Assembly (NCBI GenBank): GCA_021802825.1
Contig: JAJZRG010000031.1
Span: 1 to 40,890 of the forward strand
Source of the DNA: Chloroflexota bacterium
GTDB lineage: Bacteria; Chloroflexota; Limnocylindria; Limnocylindrales; CSP1-4
Direction: 5' to 3'
DNA: 40,890 bases
Made by a program: the position numbers and the translations under genes. Shown piece by piece: positions 8,043-15,638 of the stretch. Numbering within the stretch: position 1 is the first letter of the stretch; the number at the start of each line of letters is the position of its first letter. The notes below the pieces were generated by a model that had not been told where the DNA came from, did no database searches, and saw only the letters and a list, made by a program, of their open reading frames with translations.

Positions 8043-8567
8043 TCACCGCCCCGGCGCCCGAAGGACGCCGCTCAACCGCTCGGCCTTCCAGGCGACGTAC
8101 CCGCCTGCCACAAGGATGACCGCCACCAACACGAGCAGCGCACCCGTCTCCCAGCCCGACCGGGAGCGCGCGGCAACGGCCTCGAGGGCGCCCGTCGTGG
8201 ACGCGCTCGATCCTACGGCCGCGCCGGTGACCTGCACCGTCGTCGTGAGCGTCTCGTCGCCGATCGCCCGCAGCTCGTAGCTCCCGCTCGGCACATGGGA
8301 CGGGATCGTGAGCACCTTGCTGAACATCCCGTTGGCGTCGGTCTTGACGATGCCGAAGTCGATGACCATGCCGTCGCCCGCCAGGACGAGGTCGCGGTCG
8401 TTGTCCGGTTCCAGGCCGGTGCCGGCGAAGTCGACCGTGCCGCCGGCGTCGACCGCGGTGGGCTCGACCTGGACCGACGCCTTGCCCGTGCCGCTGTGCG
8501 CGGTAACGATCCCGACCGGAAGCAGGACGGCGGCCAAGACAGCCGCGAGAAAGACGATGCGTCGCAT
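8043..8567 (-). CDS. secreted, C-terminally anchored Ig-like domain protein
   Basis: 174 residues. Signal peptide at the N-terminus (MRRIVFLAAVLAAVLLPV, cleavage probably near TAHSG), a beta-rich domain (about 28-115) with VDAGGTVDFAGTGL, SGSYELRAIGDETLTT and similar Ig/IPT-like strands, a low-complexity spacer, a C-terminal membrane helix (about 140-160) and a short basic tail. It starts within the stop codon of the preceding small gene (TGATG). It probably sits on the outer face of the membrane next to cytochrome b. No cofactor motif (no CxxCH, no Fe-S Cys) is visible, so it is not a cytochrome c or Rieske protein. Confidence 0.72.
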   Translation of the reverse strand: MRRIVFLAAVLAAVLLPVGIVTAHSGTGKASVQVEPTAVDAGGTVDFAGTGLEPDNDRDLVLAGDGMVIDFGIVKTDANGMFSKVLTIPSHVPSGSYELRAIGDETLTTTVQVTGAAVGSSASTTGALEAVAARSRSGWETGALLVLVAVILVAGGYVAWKAERLSGVLRAPGR

Positions 8568-8764
8568 CAGCGAGAACCCTTTCCGCGCCCCTGCCCGAGG
8601 GCGGGGAGCATGAAGCCGACCGATCCACCCACGAGGCTCGCCAGTCCCGCCACCAGGAGCGTGCCCCACGTCGCGGGCGATGTCCCGGGCGCCTTGGCGA
8701 GCGCTATCTCGAGCGTCGCCATGCCCACCGTGAGGAGCGCCAGTCGGGCCAAGAACGCCCTCAT
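8567..8764 (-). CDS. small two-helix membrane protein in the cytochrome b operon
   Basis: 65 residues with two hydrophobic segments (about 4-22 and 32-55) and a basic end. The ATG overlaps the cytochrome b stop (ATGA) and its own stop overlaps the next start (TGATG), so it is tightly coupled to cytochrome b. It may be an accessory subunit of the membrane complex. No family is recognised. Confidence 0.68.
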   Translation of the reverse strand: MRAFLARLALLTVGMATLEIALAKAPGTSPATWGTLLVAGLASLVGGSVGFMLPALGQGRGKGSR

Positions 8765-9849
8765 CCCATTGCTCCCTGCACGTGCGCCTGGGGGACCGTG
8801 ACCAGGGCGTAGATCACGAGCAGCACGGCCGCGACGGCCGCGATCGCACCGAGTGCCACGAAGGCCCGCCGCCTGCGCGGCGACCGGTAGGGGCTCCGAT
8901 CGAGGAACGGCATGGCGGCGAGCACGCCGAAGACGATTGCGGGCACCCAGAGGAGCGCCGCCAGGCCGAACCAGTCCTCGAATGGGTAGAAGACGAGGAA
9001 CATCCAGGGCGGCTTGGTGGTCTCGGTGCCCGGGATCGGCCGGTCGCCCAGACCGGCGGGAACCACGAGGGCCAACACGGTGGTGACCGCGAGGAGCGCC
9101 AGCCCGAACCCGGCCATGCGCACGAGGTGGGCGACGAACGTCGAGCCGCCGCGAGCCAGGACGGGCGCGCCGTCGACCGCGGCATCCGCCTCCGCCGGTC
9201 GCGCCGAGATGCCGTGCCGCTTCACGAGCAGGAAGTGCGCGATCAGGAGGAAGGTCCCGATCGCCGGCAGGATCACCACGTGGGCGAGGTAGAGCCGTCC
9301 GATGATCGGCAGGGTCGCGGCGAAGTCGGCGGAGAACCAGGTGCCGAAAGCGCCGATGAGGTTTCCCGCCTCGACGTTGTGGCCCAGCGCCTCGTAGCCC
9401 TCCTGGTCCCACTTGAGCACCGTTCCGGTGAAGATCAGACCCATCGTGAGGGCCAGGAGGCCGAGGCCGATCAGCCAGTTGACCTCCCTGGGGCGCTTGT
9501 AGGCCCCGGTCGTGAAGATGCGACCCATGTGCAGCAGCACTGTCGCCATCACGATGTTCGCGGTCCAGAAGTGGATCCCGCGGGCGATGTCGCCGAGGGG
9601 TGCCACGTTCATGATGTAGACGACGCTCTCGCGGGCCGTCGCGGGGGTGGGGTGGTAGAACTGGGCGAGCCAGACCCCGGTGACCGCGAGGATCAGGAAG
9701 CCGAAGAACGTGATCCCGCCCAGGATGTAGCCGACGCCGTTCGCGTGGGCGGGCACGGGGTACGCGAGGCCGCTGATGCCGATCCGCTCGTCGATCGCGG
9801 CCCAGCTCAGGCGGCGCCTCGAGGGCGCGACGACCGCGGTGCTGGCCAT
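8761..9849 (-). CDS. cytochrome b / b6-type quinol-oxidising subunit
   Basis: 362 residues with eight or so hydrophobic segments. The two haem b ligand pairs are visible with canonical spacing: H93 and H107 (13 between) and H190 and H205 (14 between). The N-terminal four-helix part is typical; the C-terminal part carries KPPWMF where the Qo-site PEWY motif is expected. Cytochrome b oxidises (mena)quinol in bc or b6f complexes and passes one electron to a Rieske protein. No Rieske or cytochrome c gene is adjacent; the partners here are two small membrane proteins and a cupredoxin further down. The ATG has AGGAG about 11 bases upstream. Confidence 0.9.
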   Translation of the reverse strand: MASTAVVAPSRRRLSWAAIDERIGISGLAYPVPAHANGVGYILGGITFFGFLILAVTGVWLAQFYHPTPATARESVVYIMNVAPLGDIARGIHFWTANIVMATVLLHMGRIFTTGAYKRPREVNWLIGLGLLALTMGLIFTGTVLKWDQEGYEALGHNVEAGNLIGAFGTWFSADFAATLPIIGRLYLAHVVILPAIGTFLLIAHFLLVKRHGISARPAEADAAVDGAPVLARGGSTFVAHLVRMAGFGLALLAVTTVLALVVPAGLGDRPIPGTETTKPPWMFLVFYPFEDWFGLAALLWVPAIVFGVLAAMPFLDRSPYRSPRRRRAFVALGAIAAVAAVLLVIYALVTVPQAHVQGAMG

Positions 9850-9927
9850 GGCTGTCTGATCTCCTATGCGTCATGCCGGGACCCGATCGGGCCCACGACA
9901 GTCCACGCTCCGGGCCTTAATCCCTGA

Positions 9928-9952
9928 TGAGCGCCTTCTGAGTGATCGGTGA
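9928..9952 (-). promoter_or_regulatory. TCA-type 11-bp repeat upstream of cytochrome b
   Basis: On the minus strand, TCA boxes occur at 9952-9950, 9941-9939 and 9930-9928, exactly 11 bp apart. Unlike the other sites, no -10-like hexamer follows at 11 bases; GATTAA close behind the last box is a possible alternative. The distance to the cytochrome b ATG is 79 bases. Confidence 0.48.
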
Positions 9953-9998
9953 GGAAGTGCGGGCCTCCACCGCCGCCCAGCCGCGCCGCGACGGGGAG

Positions 9999-10037
9999 GA
10001 GCGGGAGGGCTCCGCGAGTGGTGGAGCCCTCCCGCTC
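9999..10037. terminator. perfect 15-bp stem, 9-base loop hairpin
   Basis: Bases 9999-10013 and 10023-10037 are exact reverse complements. It lies between DUF1461 and cytochrome b, about 130 bases downstream of the minus-strand TCA promoter at 10168-10211. It could end the DUF1461 transcript or a short RNA from that promoter. There is no T-run, so efficiency is uncertain. Apart from this hairpin and the two promoter sites, the 384-base gap 9850-10233 shows no convincing gene. Confidence 0.55.
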
Positions 10038-10167
10038 GGCGGCCCCTGCGGGCTGCGGGACGCGGGCCCCGGGGAGTCGGGCGAAGCGCGTCCTGGTCAG
10101 CCGCTGCGGGCATGGGCGATCCGTCGATCGCGGCCGCGTGCTGCCCTCGGGGAGAAGGGCGCTGTGG

Positions 10168-10209
10168 AGAGTCCGCCGTCACCCTGAGCGCGAGATGAGG
10201 CGCCGCTGT
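10168..10209 (-). promoter_or_regulatory. orphan TCA-type 11-bp repeat promoter
   Basis: Minus-strand boxes ACA (10209-10207), TCA (10198-10196) and TCA (10187-10185) are spaced 11 bp, and GACTCT (10173-10168) begins 11 bases after the last box, the same layout as the other members of the series. It points into a gene-free stretch that ends at the hairpin at 9999-10037. Predicted mRNA start is near 10162. Confidence 0.45.
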
Positions 10210-10233
10210 GAGTTCCGTGGCTCGCGGTGTGTC

Positions 10234-10917
10234 TCAGGTCGCGTCGAGCCCGGACCCAAGGCGCCGCGCGATGAGCCACACCACCACGGCGATCAGGACG
10301 CCCGCCGCGAAGACGGTCGTGGCGGCATCCGTCCAGAACGGGGTGGGGAACAGCTGGGTGAGGCGCTCGACCCGGGGGTCGAACGAGGAGTTACCCTGCG
10401 GGAAGAACACGGCATGGAAGGCGGGCCAGGCCGCGTCGAAGAAGGCCGCGAACAGGACCCCCGTGACGACCCCGACCGCGGCCGTGGCGAGCCCGGCCCT
10501 CGCGACGGCTCGCCACCACCAGCCGTCACCTCGATGCCGAATGCCGAGGACGGCCAGCGTCACGCCCGCGAGGACAACCAACCCGGCGAACACCCGGAGG
10601 ACGCCGTAGACGTCGCGCATGTGCCCGCGCTCTGCGGTGTCGAGGACGGGCGCGCCGTCGATCGCGACCGCGAAGTCGGGCGGGCCGACGGTCACGTCGG
10701 CGATGATGGCCGTGGTGACCCGCGCGACCTCGGCCTGCGGGAGGCCCGTGATGGCCGCCACGCCAGCGCGCTGCTGGGCGGGGAGCACCCACCACGGGTT
10801 GAAGAGCAACGCGAGGCTGGCGCCGGCGATCAGCACAGGCGTCGCGGCGAACGTCAATGCAGTGACCAAGCGGCGGCGGGCGGGGGCGTCGGTCACCTGG
10901 GTGCGGACCTTCCTCAT
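10234..10917 (-). CDS. DUF1461-type integral membrane protein
   Basis: 227 residues with four to five membrane segments and one large extracytoplasmic loop between the first two (about 45-110; DVTVGPPDFAVAIDGAPVLDTAERGHMRDV). FDAAWPAFHAVFFPQGNSSFDP and RLTQLFPTPFW near the C-terminus are typical of the DUF1461 family (TIGR01906). Function is unknown. ATG at 10917 is favoured (GAGG 5 bases upstream); GTG at 10923 is also open. It is divergent from the Cys-rich frame at 11001. Confidence 0.85.
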   Translation of the reverse strand: MRKVRTQVTDAPARRRLVTALTFAATPVLIAGASLALLFNPWWVLPAQQRAGVAAITGLPQAEVARVTTAIIADVTVGPPDFAVAIDGAPVLDTAERGHMRDVYGVLRVFAGLVVLAGVTLAVLGIRHRGDGWWWRAVARAGLATAAVGVVTGVLFAAFFDAAWPAFHAVFFPQGNSSFDPRVERLTQLFPTPFWTDAATTVFAAGVLIAVVVWLIARRLGSGLDAT

Positions 10918-10961
10918 GTCCACCTCATCGCCAGCAAAGGGTGGCCGGCGATCCTTGGACG

Positions 10962-10979
10962 CCCGGGCAGCGGCCCGGG
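10962..10979. repeat. 7-bp inverted repeat in the divergent control region
   Basis: CCCGGGC (10962-10968) and GCCCGGG (10973-10979) flank a 4-base centre between the divergent starts at 10917 and 11001. It may be an operator or a leader hairpin; in such G+C-rich DNA chance is also possible. Confidence 0.3.
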
Positions 10980-11000
10980 AACAGTCCTGGGAGTTCCTGC

Positions 11001-11274
11001 ATGCAGCTCATTGAACTCGCGGTCATCGACTCGGACGACCAGCCGGCGGCGGCGTGCGTCACCTGCGGTTCGCCCGTCCCCGCCGGGTCAGGCGTCACCG
11101 CGCTGTTCCATGGCCGCACGCTCCGCTTCCGGTGCGCCGGGTGCTTCTCGGAGGTTCGTGCTCGATGCCGACCACGCCCCCGATGGGATCGCGGTGTCCT
11201 GCTGCAGCGGCGACGAGAACCACGAGACCGCAGCCGCGCCGGGCCCGACGCCGTTCACGGAGTGGTGCATCTGA
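11001..11274 (+). pseudogene. Cys-rich (TRASH/zinc-ribbon-like) small protein with a frameshift
   Basis: The ATG at 11001 has GGGAG 7 bases upstream. The frame reads MQLIELAVIDSDDQ, then ACVTCGSPVP and FRCAGCFS. It then loses sense at about 11148-11153 and continues one base later as RFVLDADHAPDGIAVSCCSG and TPFTEWCI to a stop at 11272. Skipping a single G in the cggagg run restores one 90-residue frame with two CxxC pairs and a CC, resembling small metal-binding TRASH/YHS-type domains. Either the gene is freshly broken, or there is a sequencing error or programmed shift. The neighbouring YHS gene suggests a metal-handling role. Confidence 0.55.
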
Positions 11275-11292
11275 CCTGCCCGCGGCGGACCC

Positions 11293-12480
11293 TCAACCGG
11301 CGGCCGCTCTCCGAGCCGATCGGCGCCAGGAGAACTGCCGGGACTCGGCGCGGATGCGGAGCAGGGCCTGGCGCGCGGACGCGTACACCGCCATGGACCC
11401 GAGGAAGACCAATCCGGCTCCCTCCGCCAGCCTCCCGAGCACGATCAGCGTGGTCACGGATGCCAGCGCGAGCCCGACGCCCGACTCGATGAGCTGCGCG
11501 GGAACCCGCCGGGCGCCGACGCGCCGGTCGGAGGACCAGATTCCGCGGCCGCTTGTGATCCGACCCGCGCAGCACCCGGTGAGGAAGCACCCGACGCGTC
11601 CGACGGCCACCGCGAGGAAGATCGTGGGGGTGATCGCGTCCAGGTAGCCGCCCAGCGGCGCCCCGAGGGCGATCGCCGTCGCGACGGCCGCGAGCGGGGC
11701 CGACACCAGGAAGCCGTCCACCGACCAGCCCTCGCGGAGGGTGGCGATGCTCGGGCCCTTCAGCAGCATGTACCAGGCCTTCGCGCCCGCCAGACCGACG
11801 ACGAGCGCGAGGAGCGACGCCGCGATGGCGGGACCGACCGGGACGCCGTGGTGCGTGAGGAAGACGGGCTGCGCCAGCAGGGAGCCGAGCACCGCGACCG
11901 CTGCGGCCACGAAGAAGCTGCCCGTCAGGACGCCGGGGGCTGCCGCGAGCGGCGCGGTGAGGGCCCATCTCGTACGGTCGGGGCCAGCCGAGCTGACGAT
12001 CGACCAGCGCCGCCACGACCAGCCCACGGGCTGGAGGACGGCGGGGTTTGCCGCTCGTGCCCGCTCCGGGCCGACCACCTCCGCCGACACGTCCCACTCG
12101 CCGGCCGCGATCCCGTAGACCCACGTCGTCGTGGACATCGGCCCGCTGCCCGGCACGACGCCGGCGATGGTCTCGGTGGTCGTGAAGGTGTCCGTGGGCT
12201 CGGGCGGGCCGGTCACCCCGCGGCGGCGGCCACGGAGCCGGATCGTGGCCGTGAAGGGAGGGGCGCCGGCCGGACCGGCCTCGAGTCGGTGCGAGACGAC
12301 CAGCGCCACGGGTTCCTCGACGCCGGCCCGGGCGTGCTCGGGCACGGGGGCGTCGGTGGGCGTCCTCGGGCTGGCGACCGTCGCGACGGGTACCGCTCGG
12401 GCAGGAGCTGTCGCGGCGCGCGAGGCCGTGCCAACCGAGGGTGCGCCTCTGCGCGGCTGCGGGCGTCGCTTGGCGCTCAC
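11293..12480 (-). CDS. Lgt-like membrane protein with N-terminal extracytoplasmic extension
   Basis: 395 residues. The first 170 are Pro/Ala/Thr-rich followed by a beta-rich region (about 55-150, TFTTTETIAGVVPG, TTTWVYGIAAGEWDVSAEV). From about 185 there are six to seven membrane segments. Near 305-350 come VGRVGCFLTGCCAGR and, later, RRVPAQLIESG, a signature of the prolipoprotein diacylglyceryl transferase (Lgt) superfamily, but in the Cys-containing variant rather than the GRxGNFxN form. Lgt transfers diacylglycerol to the Cys of lipoprotein signal peptides. Because the catalytic segment differs, this may be a diverged Lgt-fold enzyme. GTG start, 30 bases after the YHS gene, likely the same mRNA. 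Confidence 0.75.
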   Translation of the reverse strand: MSAKRRPQPRRGAPSVGTASRAATAPARAVPVATVASPRTPTDAPVPEHARAGVEEPVALVVSHRLEAGPAGAPPFTATIRLRGRRRGVTGPPEPTDTFTTTETIAGVVPGSGPMSTTTWVYGIAAGEWDVSAEVVGPERARAANPAVLQPVGWSWRRWSIVSSAGPDRTRWALTAPLAAAPGVLTGSFFVAAAVAVLGSLLAQPVFLTHHGVPVGPAIAASLLALVVGLAGAKAWYMLLKGPSIATLREGWSVDGFLVSAPLAAVATAIALGAPLGGYLDAITPTIFLAVAVGRVGCFLTGCCAGRITSGRGIWSSDRRVGARRVPAQLIESGVGLALASVTTLIVLGRLAEGAGLVFLGSMAVYASARQALLRIRAESRQFSWRRSARRAAAG

Positions 12481-12510
12481 CGGCGGGGCTTCCGCCCAGG
12501 TGCTGCAGCA

Positions 12511-12828
12511 CTACCCATGGTGTTCGTCGTCCGCGTGGTCGTGCGCCAGCGGGGCATCGCGGACCCACCGATCCGGGTCGTCGCGGAACGTGTCCGCGCA
12601 GGCCGGGTCGCAGAACCAGTACGTCGTGCCGCGGTGGACCTCGGACAGGGGCCCGCCCGCCGGGACCTTCATCCCGCAGACGGGGTCCGTGGCGAGGCGA
12701 TCGTTGCCGTGCGTGTGTGCGTGCATCGGGGCGCTCCCTGCGTGGTTCATGACTCGACTGGTCTCGGCGCCGGCGCCACCCCAGCCCAGGCCGAGGATCG
12801 GGATCCTGAGATGAAGCGAGCCGTCCAT
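12511..12828 (-). CDS. YHS-domain metal-binding protein with His-rich ends
   Basis: 105 residues. The core is a YHS domain: TDPVCGMKVP, then TYWFCDPACADTFRDDPDRW, supplying the CxM and CxxxC ligands. His clusters flank it (MHAHTHGND before, HDHADDEHHG at the end). YHS domains bind copper or related metals and often accompany copper ATPases. The ATG at 12828 is chosen because it sits 7 bases after the -10 of the TCA promoter and has no ribosome site, matching the other predicted leaderless starts; ATG at 12750 is the alternative. Cytosolic copper buffering or chaperoning is inferred. Confidence 0.82.
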   Translation of the reverse strand: MDGSLHLRIPILGLGWGGAGAETSRVMNHAGSAPMHAHTHGNDRLATDPVCGMKVPAGGPLSEVHRGTTYWFCDPACADTFRDDPDRWVRDAPLAHDHADDEHHG

Positions 12829-12835
12829 GGGGCTG

Positions 12836-12877
12836 ATGCTCAGCCAGCGGGCTGAGAGCAGGGTGAGCCCGACGTGA
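12836..12877 (-). promoter_or_regulatory. TCA-type 11-bp repeat promoter of the YHS gene (leaderless)
   Basis: Minus-strand TCA boxes at 12877-12875, 12866-12864 and 12855-12853 are exactly 11 bp apart. GAGCAT (12841-12836) follows 11 bases after the last box, and the ATG at 12828 follows 7 bases later. Such a short distance predicts an mRNA beginning at or next to the start codon. Confidence 0.65.
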
Positions 12878-12919
12878 GACTTCCGGTGTCGGTGGGCGCC
12901 GCCAGCGCCTCGGTTCTGG

Positions 12920-14326
12920 TCAGCCGGGACGGGCGGGGATCTTGATCTCCACGCGCGTGCCCCCATCCGGCAGCGGCGACAGCGCGATGGTGGCGCCGTG
13001 GGCGTCGGCGATCCAGCGGGCGATCGCGAGCCCGAGGCCGGTACCGGACGACCGGAGCGAGCGCGCCCGGCGCCCGCGGTAGAGGCGCTCGAACAGGTGG
13101 GCGGCGTCCTCGGCGTCGATCCCGATCCCGGTGTCGTCAACGGTGACGACAGCCATTCCCGCCCGCGTCTCCAGCCGCGCGGTCACCCGGCCTCCGGCCG
13201 GCGTGTAGCGGGCGGCGTTGTCGAGGACGATGCCGAACAGCTCCCGGAGCCGGTCGGCGTCACCCTCGACAACGACGGGCTCGACAGACGCCACGCTCAT
13301 CCGCACGTGCGTCGCGGCCTGCCGCTGGCGCCGCACGCAGTCGACGAGGAGCGCGTCCAGCTCGACCGGGTCGAAGGCCAGCCGGGCGCCGGACTCCGCC
13401 CGCGCGAGGGACAGGAGGTCCGCGATGAGACGGCCCATCCGCTCCGCCTCGTCGCGCGCGTCGGCGAGGATGGCGGACCGCTCCTCGTCGTCGATCCCGG
13501 GGCGGGTCGCGAGATCCAGGTTGGCGCGGATCACCGTGAGCGGCGTGCGCAGCTGGTGGGAGGCATCCCCGAGGAACCGCTGGAGCGCCTGGTGGTTCGC
13601 CGCGAGCGCGGCGAGCATCTCGTTGAACGCAAGCACCAGCTGGCCGACCTCGTCGGGCGTCCCGGGGTGCTCCACGCGGGCGCTGAAGTCGCCGGACAGA
13701 GAGATCGCGCGCGCGGTGTCGGTCACGTCGGCAACGGGCGCGAGGGCACGGCGTGCGAGGAGGAGGCCGCCCCCCATGGCGAGCAGCGTCACGGCCACGC
13801 CGCCGAGGAGAAGCGCGATGCGGACCTCGTCGAGGAGCGACCGGAGGGACCGGGTGCTGTCGGCCCAGATCACATACCCCAGCGTGGCCCCGTCGGGCCC
13901 CGCCACCGTCTGGGCAGTCATCCGCAGGACGTCCCCCGGGACCGGGTGCTCGTGGATGGAGTGGCCGTGGTTGTCGGCGGCGGCAATGTCCTGCCACGTC
14001 ACCGGCAGGGCCCGCTCGGTCTGGGGACCCGAGTCCGCGATCTCTCGGCCGGCGCGGTCCAGGACGATGACCCGCCCCCCGGTCGACGCGAGCTGCGACA
14101 CGAGCCTCGGCGTCGGCACCAGGCTCCCGTCGGGGGCCACATCCTGCGCGACGGCCCCGGCGGCGTGCTCGGCGTTCGCCACGAGCGAGGCGTCGAACGA
14201 GGACTGGAGCTCTTGGCTTAGGACGACGTAGACCCCGCCGCCGAACACGGCGAGGGCGGCCGCGAGCAGGCCCGCGTACAGGAGCGCGAGCCGGAGGCGG
14301 ATGGAGAGCGGCGGCAGGCGATTCAA
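12920..14326 (-). CDS. sensor histidine kinase of two-component system 1 (probable metal sensor)
   Basis: 468 residues from a TTG start that overlaps the regulator stop (TTGA). Two membrane helices (about 12-35 and 172-192) enclose an extracytoplasmic sensor (about 37-170). Then come HAMP, HisKA with the phosphorylated His (H257 in ASHQLRTPL) and the HATPase domain ([27 protein letters not shown]). The sensor holds [10 protein letters not shown] (His 120, 122, 125, 127), a plausible copper, silver or zinc site as in CusS/CopS-type sensors. Metal sensing fits the predicted regulon (metal ATPase, YHS, cupredoxin, His-rich protein) but is inference. Confidence 0.92.
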   Translation of the reverse strand: MNRLPPLSIRLRLALLYAGLLAAALAVFGGGVYVVLSQELQSSFDASLVANAEHAAGAVAQDVAPDGSLVPTPRLVSQLASTGGRVIVLDRAGREIADSGPQTERALPVTWQDIAAADNHGHSIHEHPVPGDVLRMTAQTVAGPDGATLGYVIWADSTRSLRSLLDEVRIALLLGGVAVTLLAMGGGLLLARRALAPVADVTDTARAISLSGDFSARVEHPGTPDEVGQLVLAFNEMLAALAANHQALQRFLGDASHQLRTPLTVIRANLDLATRPGIDDEERSAILADARDEAERMGRLIADLLSLARAESGARLAFDPVELDALLVDCVRRQRQAATHVRMSVASVEPVVVEGDADRLRELFGIVLDNAARYTPAGGRVTARLETRAGMAVVTVDDTGIGIDAEDAAHLFERLYRGRRARSLRSSGTGLGLAIARWIADAHGATIALSPLPDGGTRVEIKIPARPG

Positions 14327-15006
14327 GCGTCCTTCAGGACGTACCCCGCGCCCCGGACCGTGTGCAGGAGCCGCGGCTCGCCGCCGGCCTCGAGCTTGCC
14401 CCGGAGGTAGCGGACGTAGACCTCCAGCACGTTGGACTCGCCGTCGAAGTCGTAGGACCACACGTGGTCCATGATGACGTCGCGGGTCAGCACCTTGCGC
14501 GGGTGGCGCATGAACAGCAGCAGCAGGTTGTACTCGGTCGTGGTCAGCTCGATCCGCCGCTCGCCGCGGCGGGCCTCGCGGGCGTCCACGTCGAACTCGA
14601 GGTCTGCGAACCGGAGGAGCTCGCCGGCCGGCGCCGCGCGCCGGCGAAGCAGGGCGTGGACGCGCGCGAGCAGCTCCTCGAAGTTGAAGGGCTTCACGAG
14701 GTAGTCGTCGGCGCCGGTCTCGAGCCCCTCGACGCGGTCCTTGACCTCGTCGCGGGCGGTGAGCATCAGGATCGCGACATCGTCGCCGCCGGCCCGCAGG
14801 CGGCGGGTGACCTCGAGCCCGTCGATGCCCGGCATCATCACGTCCAGGACGACGAGCTGCGGGAGGTGCTCGCGGGCCTTCTCGAGGCCCTCCTCGCCCG
14901 AAGCGGCCTCGATCACCCGGTAGCCCTCGTAGGCGAGGCCGCGCCGGACGACGGTCCTGATCTTCGGGTCGTCATCGACGACCAGGATTCGGGTCGGGTC
15001 AGCCAT
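14323..15006 (-). CDS. OmpR-family response regulator of two-component system 1
   Basis: 227 residues: receiver domain (about 6-118; acidic DDD, phosphorylated Asp in VVLDVMMPG, Thr in LMLTARD, Lys in LVKPF) and a winged-helix OmpR/PhoB DNA-binding domain (about 133-225; [36 protein letters not shown]). Regulators of this class bind direct repeats with about 11 bp spacing, exactly what the TCA promoters show, including one upstream of this gene (15134-15175). AGGAGG lies 12 bases before the ATG. It is the best candidate for controlling the TCA regulon, including itself. Confidence 0.94.
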   Translation of the reverse strand: MADPTRILVVDDDPKIRTVVRRGLAYEGYRVIEAASGEEGLEKAREHLPQLVVLDVMMPGIDGLEVTRRLRAGGDDVAILMLTARDEVKDRVEGLETGADDYLVKPFNFEELLARVHALLRRRAAPAGELLRFADLEFDVDAREARRGERRIELTTTEYNLLLLFMRHPRKVLTRDVIMDHVWSYDFDGESNVLEVYVRYLRGKLEAGGEPRLLHTVRGAGYVLKDA

Positions 15007-15133
15007 GGCGGCGGTCGGCCTCCTGCGCTACGCGCGCCGCGGGATTCGGCGGCGCGAGGCGCCAGCGGTGGCTCGCATCGTACGACGCCACCGCGGGCGG
15101 CCGCGGGAGCCTACCCGTCACGGCACGGTTCGG

Positions 15134-15182
15134 ATCATGCGAGCCGGCCCTGAGAGCAAGATGAGCGCCGGATGAAACGTGA
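15134..15182 (-). promoter_or_regulatory. TCA-type 11-bp repeat promoter of the two-component system 1 operon
   Basis: Minus-strand TCA boxes at 15175-15173, 15164-15162 and 15153-15151 are spaced 11 bp (an extra TCA sits 7 bp further out). CATGAT (15139-15134) begins 11 bases after the last box. The predicted mRNA start near 15126 leaves a leader of about 120 bases before the regulator ATG; a GTG at the predicted start is followed two codons later by a stop. Confidence 0.62.
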
Positions 15183-15314
15183 GCCCATTCAGCGCTGTCC
15201 TCAACCCCGGCGACGCGAGCGCGGCGCTCGGGCTTCCTGCCCGGCGACGCACGTGACGCCAGGCAATCCTCCCCTGTCGCTGCCGGATGAAGTGCGCCGA
15301 TGCCCTCGGCGGCG

Positions 15315-15638
15315 TCAGTGGCAGCCGCGGTGCGCGGTCGCCCGGTCCTGCTCGCCGTCAGCAGGCGTGTCCGTCGAGGCGTGGTCGCGCGCATGGGCCT
15401 CGTGGCCGCTGTGGCCGCCATGCGACCCGTGGCCGAACAGGTGCATCCCGATCATGCCGCCGAACAGCCCGATCGAGAGCAGCGACGACGGCGTCACGAC
15501 CCCGAGGTACAGGAGGACCGCAGCGCCCGCGGCGATCGCAGCCGCGGGCATCAGCCAGCGCGGTCGGGCTCCGGACCGCGGGCCAGCGGCGTGCTCCGCG
15601 TGCTCGGCGTGCTCGACATGCTCGGCGCGCTCGATCAT
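15315..15638 (-). CDS. His-rich small membrane protein (DUF2933-like)
   Basis: 107 residues: a Glu-His triplet repeat at the N-terminus (AEHVEHAEHAEHA), two hydrophobic segments (about 29-46 and 48-64), MHLFGHGSHGGHSGHEAHARDH and a C-terminal GCH. The central part recalls DUF2933 proteins found in copper-resistance operons. His clusters on both sides of the membrane suggest metal binding. The ATG overlaps the Lgt stop (TGATG), so it is the last gene of the 17163-15315 operon. Confidence 0.72.
   Translation of the reverse strand: MIERAEHVEHAEHAEHAAGPRSGARPRWLMPAAAIAAGAAVLLYLGVVTPSSLLSIGLFGGMIGMHLFGHGSHGGHSGHEAHARDHASTDTPADGEQDRATAHRGCH

Noticed and set aside
8043..8567. Rieske or cytochrome c partner of cytochrome b
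   Set aside because: No CxH, CxxCH or paired Cys-His motifs; the protein is an Ig-like domain with a C-terminal anchor.
9949..11274. A 441-codon plus-strand frame covering the DUF1461 gene
   Set aside because: Only its last 40 codons make sense, and these belong to the frameshifted Cys-rich protein; the rest is antisense shadow of DUF1461.
13260..13997. Arg-rich 245-codon minus-strand frame inside kinase 1
   Set aside because: Out-of-frame shadow; the kinase frame has complete HAMP, HisKA and HATPase motifs.
15162..15182. Extra TCA box 7 bp beyond the 15151-15175 array
   Set aside because: Its spacing (7 bp) does not fit the 11-bp period, so it is probably chance.
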